From: Thermococcus sp. MAR1
GTDB taxonomy: Archaea; Methanobacteriota_B; Thermococci; Thermococcales; Thermococcaceae
Assembly: GCF_012027305.1 (NCBI RefSeq)
Contig: NZ_SNUF01000001.1
Span: 1 to 64,000 of the forward strand
Direction of reading: 5' to 3'
Length of the DNA stretch: 64,000 nt
Position numbers and translations under genes: made by a program. Under the pieces are notes generated by a model, which ran no database searches, was not told the DNA's origin, and was given only the letters and a program-made list of their open reading frames with translations. Shown in pieces: positions 17,261-24,027 of this stretch; position 1 is the first letter of the stretch; each line of letters starts with the position of its first letter.

Positions 17261-18586
17261 TTGGAGAGAAAGCTCGACGAATTCATCGGGGCAAGTACAA
17301 AACCCGTGAAGAAGATCAAAGAGCTGGAAAAGCTTGGTGAGAACAAATACCGCGACAAATCGTGGGACTTCACAACGGCCGACACCAAAATCCTTACTCA
17401 CGGCCTCCACAGCTATCCAGCAATGATGATCCCGCAGGTTGCGCGAAAGGCTATCGAACTTTGGGGTAAAGGCGCGAAATACATCCTCGACCCGTTTATG
17501 GGGAGTGGTACCGTCCTCGTTGAAGCCAAAATCCACGATATCAACTCATACGGCTTTGACATAAACCCTCTGGCCGTCCTTCTGGCTAAGGTTAAAACAA
17601 CACCCATAGATCCAAGACTTCTGAAAAAAGAGTTCGACCACATAGTCGAGGGAACAAGAGAGAAAATCGAAAAGCTGAACAAGGGACAGCTCGATGTGGA
17701 GATTCCGGACTACTACAACATAGATTACTGGTTCAAGCCCCACATATCGAAACAGCTTGTCTTGCTCAAGGAGGAGATATGGGCCGTCGAGGATGAGGAT
17801 GTTCGTGACTTTTTCAAGGTGGCATTCAGCGAGACGGTTAGATATGTGAGCAATACGAGAAACTCCGAACATAAACTCTACCGCATTCCCGAAAACAAAC
17901 TCGCCACCTGGAACCCCGATGTCCTGCAGACATTCATAAAATATGCGCGGAGAAACATACAGAAAATGGGGGAGTTCTATAGGATAGCAAGAGATAAAGA
18001 GGCTTTGGCCGAACCGATGTTTCACAATGTCCTCAAACCAGCCAAAATTAAAAAGATCGATATGGTACTCACATCACCACCCTACGGAGATAGCCGCACG
18101 ACGGTGGCCTACGGCCAGTTTTCTCGACTTTCATTACAGTGGATGGATTTGGACTACGAGTATGTCCGGAAGATTGACAAAATCGCGCTCGGTGGAAAGC
18201 CGACGAAGACATTGGAGCACGATATCCCTTCTGAGAGGCTCGATAAGGTTATCCAGAAAATAGCGGAGATCGACGAGAAGAGGGCGCGGGATGTCCTGAG
18301 TTATTTCGTGGACTTCTATAAGGCTAGTAAAATCCTTGACAACTACCTCAACGATGGAGGATATGTAGTCTTCGTTGTCGCCAACCGCACGGTGAAGGGC
18401 ATCAGGATACCAACCGATGAGATTTATGTCGATATGTTCAGGAGTTTTGGCTATAAGCACGAGATTACCTTTGTAAGGACAATTCCAAACAAACGGATGC
18501 CTCATAGGGTCTCCCCGAGCAATAAAAAAGGAGAGACAGTCAGCACGATGGCATACGAGAATATCGTAGTTCTTAGGAAGATATAG
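17261..18586 (+). CDS. Site-specific DNA methyltransferase (amino-methylase)
   Basis: A 441-aa methyltransferase. The AdoMet-binding motif I is ILDPFMGSGT (FMGSG about 79-83) and catalytic motif IV is TSPPY (about 270-274), a form typical of N4-cytosine or N6-adenine enzymes. The long insert between them would be the recognition domain. It faces two restriction enzyme genes and its 3' end overlaps the nearer one by 14 bp, so it should protect against one or both. The start is uncertain: GAGGTGAT is best spaced for TTG at 17261, but GTG at 17252 overlaps the upstream stop. The recognition site cannot be read from sequence. Confidence 0.85.
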   Translation: MERKLDEFIGASTKPVKKIKELEKLGENKYRDKSWDFTTADTKILTHGLHSYPAMMIPQVARKAIELWGKGAKYILDPFMGSGTVLVEAKIHDINSYGFDINPLAVLLAKVKTTPIDPRLLKKEFDHIVEGTREKIEKLNKGQLDVEIPDYYNIDYWFKPHISKQLVLLKEEIWAVEDEDVRDFFKVAFSETVRYVSNTRNSEHKLYRIPENKLATWNPDVLQTFIKYARRNIQKMGEFYRIARDKEALAEPMFHNVLKPAKIKKIDMVLTSPPYGDSRTTVAYGQFSRLSLQWMDLDYEYVRKIDKIALGGKPTKTLEHDIPSERLDKVIQKIAEIDEKRARDVLSYFVDFYKASKILDNYLNDGGYVVFVVANRTVKGIRIPTDEIYVDMFRSFGYKHEITFVRTIPNKRMPHRVSPSNKKGETVSTMAYENIVVLRKI

Positions 18587-19742
18587 TTTCTTTTTCGTCC
18601 ATCTTTTCAAGCCATCTGAAAAGACTTTTCTCTTTTCCATCATTAGGGTTTTTGTCTGGTTCTTCACTGGAACTCCGCTCTTCCAGTAATTTCTGGATAT
18701 CTCCAAGCAGATGGGAAAGTTTATACAATCCTTCACGATAGTAGGGAATTTTCTCCTGATACCCCTTGTAAACTTCTATTTCATTCATCAGCACCCGAAT
18801 CTTATTCTCGAGATTCTGGATGTCGACTTCTAATTTTGAACGGATTTTGGTACTTGGTAGCTTCTTCCCAAGTTGCCGTTTCTTTTTGGATAGTTTTTCA
18901 TTGGTTTTGTCCATCTTTTCCTGAAGTTTGGAAATCCTTTCCCCTATGGCCTTCTCGAGTTCTTCGAGAGCATCCGAGAGCACATAGAAACGATCGTCTC
19001 TCACATATACCCTTTCCACCCCCGAGTCCATCAGGGCAAATATTGGATATAGAGTTATCTTTTCATCCAAGGTTACGAACCACATTTTGAGGTGTTCTTC
19101 AGGATACCTTATTTTCAGGACAGCAAGTTCCCCAACGACTTCGCGCCATCTCTCTCGTACTCTATGTTTTGCCGAGATTAGTAAAAAATCGGAAGGTGAG
19201 AGTGGAAAATTCCCTGTTACATACTTCTCTAATTCGACCCTTGCAGGGATGTTTCTTTTTAGTGGGACAATGAAATCAATATTTTCCCCAGCTCTTCGTC
19301 GTATTGTCTTATCTTTCCCTTTACTCACGGTCAAGGGATATATTGGGATGAAACTCTTTCTGACATAGGGGATATCCGCTTTATCAAGGAACACTGACAG
19401 TACAATTTCAAAGGCATCGCCTCCTCTCGAGAATTTGCTTTGGAAAAACGACTCTGTAAATTTTTGTATCTTCTCTGAAAAACAATCATCGGATTCTTTG
19501 GTATTTTCACCAAATTCCTCGTTACATTCCTGTCTGACACGGTCTCTATATTCCTTCAGTATCTCGTCACGGTGATTTAGATAGAGATCGCGCGACTTCA
19601 GTATAATGTCGGCTATAGCGCTCGATATCCCTTCCGAGTTTAGCAGGGTGTCGATATCATACCCAAGTTCTGATATTGCGCGCTCTATCAGCCGGTGTGT
19701 AGGAGGGACATTCTCTGTAATCCTTTTGTTATATTCCCCCAT
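18573..19742 (-). CDS. Type II restriction endonuclease, BsaWI/CCGG-family-like
   Basis: A 389-aa protein. The central part has a PD-(D/E)XK-like core: ENIDFIVPLKRNIPA (aspartate), then FLLISAKHRVRERWREVVGE, where SxK followed by a glutamate 9-13 residues later is the displaced arrangement of the CCGG-recognising enzymes (BsaWI, NgoMIV, Cfr10I, AgeI). The C-terminal 130 residues are a long coiled coil (EKMDKTNEKLSKKKRQLGKK) that could mediate dimers. The subfamily is my best guess. It follows the MvaI/BcnI-like gene by 12 nt on the same strand. ATG at 19742 after GGGGGAGG. Confidence 0.65.
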   Translation of the reverse strand: MGEYNKRITENVPPTHRLIERAISELGYDIDTLLNSEGISSAIADIILKSRDLYLNHRDEILKEYRDRVRQECNEEFGENTKESDDCFSEKIQKFTESFFQSKFSRGGDAFEIVLSVFLDKADIPYVRKSFIPIYPLTVSKGKDKTIRRRAGENIDFIVPLKRNIPARVELEKYVTGNFPLSPSDFLLISAKHRVRERWREVVGELAVLKIRYPEEHLKMWFVTLDEKITLYPIFALMDSGVERVYVRDDRFYVLSDALEELEKAIGERISKLQEKMDKTNEKLSKKKRQLGKKLPSTKIRSKLEVDIQNLENKIRVLMNEIEVYKGYQEKIPYYREGLYKLSHLLGDIQKLLEERSSSEEPDKNPNDGKEKSLFRWLEKMDEKETISS

Positions 19743-19754
19743 TGGGCCTCCCCC

Positions 19755-20636
19755 TCATAACAACAACAGCAACGGGATATAATCCGTTATTTTCTTCGTC
19801 CCCCCACGGTGACGATCCTTTTCTAGGATAATCGGTTTCTCACAGTCGATGTCTTCGGGGATTTTTTCTCCCAACAAGTCGATCTCCCGAGCATAAAGTT
19901 CGAGTATGTCCCTCTTTCGGATTCTCCAAGCTGTCCCGTGGTTGTGCGGACGACCATCAGGATAACGGCCGAAACGAATATCAAGAACGATTTTTCCTTC
20001 TTTCACGAGTTCTATGAATCTCTCGGCGCTAAAACCCGAGTACAGTTTTGCACTTTTCAGCCTAAACTCTTCACTACCTTCTCTCCTTCGGGTTTCTGCC
20101 TCAATAACGAGCAGACATCCGCTCAATTTTCTCGCGATCCGATTTAGAATCTCTTCTACCGGATAGCAAACGACGACATCATTTGGAAGTTTTGGGTTTG
20201 CAGGGTTGAACTTCTTCTTTGTTACGACACACACCACTTTTTTTCCATCAATCTCCCGGATGTCAAGTTTAAACTGCTGTGTATTGGAAGTATATTTGTG
20301 TGCATAGACTGTGATATGAAAAACGGGGCCACCGTTTTCATCTCCAGTCTTTTCGAAATTATTCACAAGACACTCAAGTGTCCAGCCGACATTTCTATAC
20401 TCTCTTGGTGGTTCGAAAGTTATGAGGGTCACCAGACTTGAAGTGTAACTGCGGGAACTCTTAACTTCGATTCCCCCAATATCGGGAAGCTGTATGTTGT
20501 TCTCCTTTATTCCAAGTAGATCTTCGAAAGTTTTTCCGATACCAGTATCGTGCCGCCTTTTCGATGGGATCCACCCCATCTCTTTTATCTCCAAGAGGCG
20601 CTGTTTCAACTCCGCCAGAGATTTTATTTCGGTCAT
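19755..20636 (-). CDS. MvaI/BcnI-family restriction endonuclease
   Basis: A 293-aa protein with the N-terminal signature of MvaI/BcnI-type enzymes: GWIPSKRRHDTGIGKTFEDL, then LPDIGGIEVKSSR, where D, E and K form the catalytic triad. Characterised members cut within CCWGG or CCSGG as monomers. The site here is unknown. It is the first gene of a two-gene minus-strand operon with the BsaWI-like enzyme, opposite the methyltransferase. I chose ATG 20636 because GGTGG lies 5 nt upstream; ATGs at 20648 and 20651 are also in frame. Confidence 0.8.
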   Translation of the reverse strand: MTEIKSLAELKQRLLEIKEMGWIPSKRRHDTGIGKTFEDLLGIKENNIQLPDIGGIEVKSSRSYTSSLVTLITFEPPREYRNVGWTLECLVNNFEKTGDENGGPVFHITVYAHKYTSNTQQFKLDIREIDGKKVVCVVTKKKFNPANPKLPNDVVVCYPVEEILNRIARKLSGCLLVIEAETRRREGSEEFRLKSAKLYSGFSAERFIELVKEGKIVLDIRFGRYPDGRPHNHGTAWRIRKRDILELYAREIDLLGEKIPEDIDCEKPIILEKDRHRGGTKKITDYIPLLLLL

Positions 20637-20782
20637 TTCCCCCACCATCATAGACACCCGGTTCGGAGATATGGTTGCTTGGACTCATAAAGTTGACGGG
20701 CCCGAATTGTAAGGTGGGTTCACTGGTAACAGATACTACTATAAACCCACCACAGGTAAAACAATTGGGGGTGGAAAACGGG

Positions 20783-21946
20783 GTGGTCTTGGAGGAGATT
20801 TTGGGACTCACCGGGATTGTCGCAGGGGACAGGCGAAAACTAACCACGGCTATCAAAACCGCACAGGCTGTATTCTTCTACTATTCGTTGATCTTGCTGG
20901 TTGTTTTGTTGCTTCCCCAGGGGACTGCAGTACTCAAGATCTTCGGGTTGGCCATTTTCGTGGGCACTTACCTACTTTTCCGCATCGGGCTGAAACGAAG
21001 AAGTAGGGGGCGGATGAAAGAGAAGAGGGAAGCGATTTTCAAGGCCCTCAAAAAGATGGTCGTCAACTTGATGAAGAAACCAACAACCGATATGGACGAG
21101 GCAGTCAGGGAGATAGGAGAAGAACTCTCCAAACTCTTCATAAAAATCCCCCTCTCGGTGTGGGTTTTGGATGCTCTCAGGGAGTTCGAGCGGCTCCTAT
21201 TCCCAGCTGTTGTTCTGTACTTCCTTTTCTATAAACTGCTCTTGATCTGGTGGGTTGAGGCGCTCGAATATCTCAAACCAACGACGGCAAACCTCGAGGC
21301 GGGAGTTGTTGGTTATCTTGCGGCCACGGTGTTAATCTCGCTCCTCAGCATCGACATAACACTCTTCGAAAAGGCGATTCGGAAGAAATACCGCAAGGAC
21401 AGGCTGAAATTCTATGCCAGCTGGGTGGGATTTGGTATTTATTACCTCCTTGGGCCGCATTTCCTGTTCGTTTTTATGTTTCAGGAGCTCACAGAGATTG
21501 AGCCAAAAACATCAGAGTACCTGCTTCGGTACAAATCCGGAACCAGCCTCAATAAAACGAGGCCTGTCGAGAACGAGGCCTTGGAATTCTTGAAGGTTAT
21601 TACTCACGATTACGAAGTCAGACCCATACTCAATCCAGAGAAGGTTATCAGCGACCACGGAGAGATGGTCTCAAATATCGATTATATGTTTCAGAGCGCG
21701 GCGCCTACAGCCGTCGGAACACTGAGAAACACCTATGTTGTTATAGATAACAACACTGGGCGACTTTCGATAATCCACATAGTTCTTGAGAGGGTGGTTG
21801 AGGAGCGGTCGCGGTTCTGGGTGGTGATGCGGGGGCCAAAGTTAGATATGAAGTACAACCATTTCATTCGGGTCTCCGAAGTGTACTTCAAAGGAAGCAT
21901 CGTAGGCGAGGTGGTGCGGAAAATATCGGATGAGATGGACGGCTGA
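20783..21946 (+). CDS. Multi-pass membrane protein of the provirus, unknown function
   Basis: About 387 aa. Hydrophobic helices lie near residues 30-70, 145-170, 190-215 and 235-260, separated by basic loops (RIGLKRRSRGRMKEKRE). The C-terminal 150 residues are soluble and beta-rich. No family is recognised. It sits between the restriction genes and the serine recombinase. Possible roles are host-surface change, exclusion of other elements or lysis-related function; none is shown by the sequence. The start is uncertain: TATA-like ACTATAAAC at about 20738-20746 and ribosome site GGGGTGG favour GTG 20783; GTG 20771 and TTG 20789 are alternatives. Confidence 0.6.
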   Translation: MVLEEILGLTGIVAGDRRKLTTAIKTAQAVFFYYSLILLVVLLLPQGTAVLKIFGLAIFVGTYLLFRIGLKRRSRGRMKEKREAIFKALKKMVVNLMKKPTTDMDEAVREIGEELSKLFIKIPLSVWVLDALREFERLLFPAVVLYFLFYKLLLIWWVEALEYLKPTTANLEAGVVGYLAATVLISLLSIDITLFEKAIRKKYRKDRLKFYASWVGFGIYYLLGPHFLFVFMFQELTEIEPKTSEYLLRYKSGTSLNKTRPVENEALEFLKVITHDYEVRPILNPEKVISDHGEMVSNIDYMFQSAAPTAVGTLRNTYVVIDNNTGRLSIIHIVLERVVEERSRFWVVMRGPKLDMKYNHFIRVSEVYFKGSIVGEVVRKISDEMDG

Positions 21947-21948
21947 AA

Positions 21949-22104
21949 TCGGACAAAACCCTCGATTTGTAGCGCGACAAAATCACAACCACTTTGTCCC
22001 ACTGCAGTTGTTCTATCAACCCGAGCCCGCCTCTCTGTGGGACAAAACCCTTTCTACCATAATTGTCCTGAAGAGGACAAAAGGTTTATATATTATTTTG
22101 TCCC
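21949..22104. promoter_or_regulatory. Cluster of GGGACAAAA/TTTTGTCCC operator-like repeats
   Basis: GGACAAAA-type half-sites occur at 21949-21960, 21974-21984, 21992-22001, 22037-22050 and 22096-22104, and a perfect palindrome (TTGTCCT, gaag, AGGACAA) at 22063-22080 abuts the TATA box TTTATATA (22085-22092). The last half-site lies between TATA box and start codon. The layout looks like autoregulation of the serine recombinase, or its recombination site. Confidence 0.65.
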
Positions 22105-22124
22105 ATATTACTACGGTGGTGAAG

Positions 22125-22775
22125 ATGGCTGTGTTCGCTTATCTAAGAGTGAGCACGAGCGAGCAGGACATCAACAGTCAGCGCCAGTCCATTCTCAAGA
22201 AAATCAGGGAGCTGGGGGTCAATCACGAGGAGGTCATATGGTTCAAGGAAGAGGCTATGTCCGGCTCCGTTCCTGCTTTAAAGAGACCAATTTTCTCCAA
22301 ATTATTCGAAGAACTCGAGGAGGGAGATATACTCATTGTTGCAGAGTTGTCGAGGTTGGGGCGCTCTTTAAATGATGTGATAACACTACTCAACACCCTC
22401 ATCAATGAAAAAAGAGTTAGGATCGTCTCAGTTAAAGAGAACCTGGACAGCGCCGGCGATACGATGTATTTCAAGATATTCTCAACAATCATCTCATTAT
22501 TCGCGGATTTGGAGAGAGAATTCATTAGGATGCGGACGAAGGACGGGCTGGAGCGAGCTCGGAAGCAGGGGAAGCGACTCGGTCGTCCCCGGAAGCTGAA
22601 CTATAAGTCAATACTGAGGCTGTGGGAAGAGGGTAAGTCGATTCAGGAGATAGCCGACTTACTCGACTACAAATACAGCAGTGTTCGTAAGGTAATAGAA
22701 CGAATGCGAAAGCGAGGCATCGTCGAGCAGGGAGAACAAAGAAAAGTTAGATGGGATATTGTGGATATGTTGTAA
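22125..22775 (+). CDS. Serine recombinase (resolvase/invertase type)
   Basis: A 216-aa resolvase-type recombinase. The catalytic domain begins FAYLRVSTSEQD with nucleophile S9 or S11 and continues through ELSRLGRSLNDVI and the LFADLEREFIRMRTKDGL helix. The C-terminal 50 residues hold a DNA-binding HTH (SILRLWEEGKSIQEIADLL). It lacks the large C-terminal domain of large serine integrases. It might resolve dimers, invert DNA or move the element. The ATG at 22125 follows GGTGGTGAAG; the frame is open upstream but through the operator cluster. Confidence 0.92.
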   Translation: MAVFAYLRVSTSEQDINSQRQSILKKIRELGVNHEEVIWFKEEAMSGSVPALKRPIFSKLFEELEEGDILIVAELSRLGRSLNDVITLLNTLINEKRVRIVSVKENLDSAGDTMYFKIFSTIISLFADLEREFIRMRTKDGLERARKQGKRLGRPRKLNYKSILRLWEEGKSIQEIADLLDYKYSSVRKVIERMRKRGIVEQGEQRKVRWDIVDML

Positions 22776-22850
22776 GTGTTGTCTCATAGGTCATCTTGCA
22801 CTTTTTACGATTTTGCACGAACTCAATATGTGTTGTCCATTTTATTGTGC

Positions 22851-23186
22851 TCATTCCCCACCCTCGAATCTCTTTTCGTAAAATTCCCGTCTCAACTCCG
22901 CATATACCCTGTAGAACTCCTCATCGTGCTCTTTCCAGTTCTTATAACCTGCATCTTTGAGCTTTTTATGTGTGAGCTCGTGTAGGAGGAGTTCGAAGAG
23001 GCCCCAGCGGGCAAGGGCGGTTGGGGTGGCCCGCACAACAACGAGGTCTTTGGTGCCAGAAGAGGCCGTCCCGGGGCGGAAGCCACCGTCCGGCCATTTT
23101 CGTCCCCGTTCCCGCTCAACGACGAGTTCGACTTCTTCCCAGCACAGCTCTTTGAGAATTTTCCGCGCTTCGTTCACGATGTCCAC
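22851..23186 (-). CDS. Small zinc metallopeptidase (SprT/WLM-like)
   Basis: A 111-aa protein with HELTH at 69-73 and a third likely zinc ligand H87 in NWKEHDEEFY, the HExxH-x(13)-H pattern of SprT- and WLM-type minimal metallopeptidases. In host cells such proteases process DNA-protein crosslinks. In a virus it could mature virion or replication proteins. Start is taken as GTG 23186: GGAG lies 7 nt upstream and the TTTAAG box is 29 nt before that, exactly as in other provirus genes. The longer frame to 23219 would be leucine-rich and improbable. Confidence 0.7.
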   Translation of the reverse strand: MDIVNEARKILKELCWEEVELVVERERGRKWPDGGFRPGTASSGTKDLVVVRATPTALARWGLFELLLHELTHKKLKDAGYKNWKEHDEEFYRVYAELRREFYEKRFEGGE

Positions 23187-23225
23187 AGTGAACTCCAGCA
23201 ACAATAGTAGCAATTGCACCTTAAA
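23187..23225 (-). promoter_or_regulatory. Provirus-type promoter of metallopeptidase gene
   Basis: TTTAAG box at 23220-23225 (minus strand), GGAG 29 nt from the box start. Confidence 0.55.
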
Positions 23226-23233
23226 CCTTCGAA

Positions 23234-23302
23234 TTAGGTTAGACCAACCTAAAAGCTTCCACTTCCGAACATAGGGGGATATACCTTGTTTCGGAAGTGG
23301 AA
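23234..23302. promoter_or_regulatory. Two palindromes between divergent provirus genes
   Basis: TTAGGTT/AACCTAA (23234-23240 and 23246-23252), and a perfect 13-bp inverted repeat TTCCACTTCCGAA/TTCGGAAGTGGAA (23257-23269 and 23290-23302, 20-bp spacer). The second shares TCGGAAGTGG with the left-end repeat near 6231. Candidate operators or recombinase sites. Confidence 0.6.
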
Positions 23303-23327
23303 AGTGTGTGAGGTGGGGGTTCCGATC

Positions 23328-23366
23328 CTTTAAACCCCTTTTGTCATATAATTAGCTGGTGAAACT
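23328..23366 (+). promoter_or_regulatory. Provirus-type promoter (plus strand)
   Basis: CTTTAAA at 23328-23334, CCCCTTTTG spacer, GGTGA 30 nt from the box start, ATG at 23367. Shows that the same promoter design serves both strands. Confidence 0.6.
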
Positions 23367-23738
23367 ATGAAAGGGTATCTCTCGGTCAAGAGGTTGTTCG
23401 TGCTTGCAGATGTTGTTTTTCCGCTTTATAGAGAAGAAAGTGAGGTTCTCGTGAAACACAACCTGTGGGAGCTCAAAACAGCGAAAGGAACCTCGCTCTT
23501 CTACAAAAAGCCGACAGCCATCACGATCAAGGGGCAGAGGATAGTACTGGTTGATATCCCCTCCGCTGTCGCCCTGGCGCATTTTCAGGAAAAGATAGAA
23601 GCCTGCGAAGGGGATAAGCTCGTATTTGAGTGCAATATCCATATTGAAGATGGCAGGGTCATCGTTGAGGTCAATGACGAGCCTCTTGGCGCTGATGCTG
23701 TTGAAAATATCCAGCCCGGAGTAAGGATGTTCTTTTGA
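23367..23738 (+). CDS. Small provirus protein of unknown function
   Basis: A 123-aa soluble protein (MKGYLSVKRLFVLADVVFPL start), mostly predicted beta strands with a short helix (SAVALAHFQEKIEACEGD). I do not recognise it. It is divergent from the metallopeptidase gene and convergent with the MCM-like gene across the 9-bp-periodic array, so a role in replication or regulation is possible but unproven. ATG after GGTGAAACT. Confidence 0.6.
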   Translation: MKGYLSVKRLFVLADVVFPLYREESEVLVKHNLWELKTAKGTSLFYKKPTAITIKGQRIVLVDIPSAVALAHFQEKIEACEGDKLVFECNIHIEDGRVIVEVNDEPLGADAVENIQPGVRMFF

Positions 23739-23768
23739 GTTTTTGTTCTTCATACCACCTTTTCTTTA

Positions 23769-23962
23769 GTCGGGGGCCTACTGGGGCCATTGGGGTTTTA
23801 GGGGTCAGAGGGGTCTATGGGGCCTTGACCCCTCGGGTTCACAACAAGCTGATGGGGACAGATGGGTATGGTTACTACTCTTCTATATGCAATAGAAGAT
23901 ATACAGATGCATCACCAGCCCCAGAAGCCTCAAAAGCCCCTCAAGCCCCAGTAGGCCCCTCG
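23769..23962. repeat. Inverted arrays of 9-bp G-tract and C-tract repeats
   Basis: At about 23772-23827 GGGG recurs every 9 bp (GGGGCCATT, GGGGTTTTA, GGGGTCAGA, GGGGTCTAT, GGGGCCTTG). At about 23913-23960 the complement recurs with the same period (CCCCAGAAG, CCTCAAAAG, CCCCTCAAG, CCCCAGTAG). The arms are imperfect inverted repeats around about 85 bp of mixed sequence. It lies in the convergent gap next to the MCM-like gene. It could form a G-quadruplex or long hairpin; origin, packaging site or terminator are possibilities. The 78-residue collagen-like frame here is a by-product of the repeat. Confidence 0.75.
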
Positions 23963-24027
23963 TGTCTGTAAAAGTAGATGATGACGGCATCGACTTGGAC
24001 AACATTGCAGAAAAAAAGGTAAAAACC

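Noticed and set aside
22037-22375. Plus-strand frame overlapping the serine recombinase start
   Set aside because: Out-of-frame shadow of the recombinase gene; protein lacks any family feature.
23735-23971. Collagen-like 78-residue frame (GPTGAIGVLGVRGVYGA)
   Set aside because: The Gly-X-Y look comes from the 9-bp GGGG repeat read in one frame; no start signals and the periodicity continues as an inverted copy outside that pattern.
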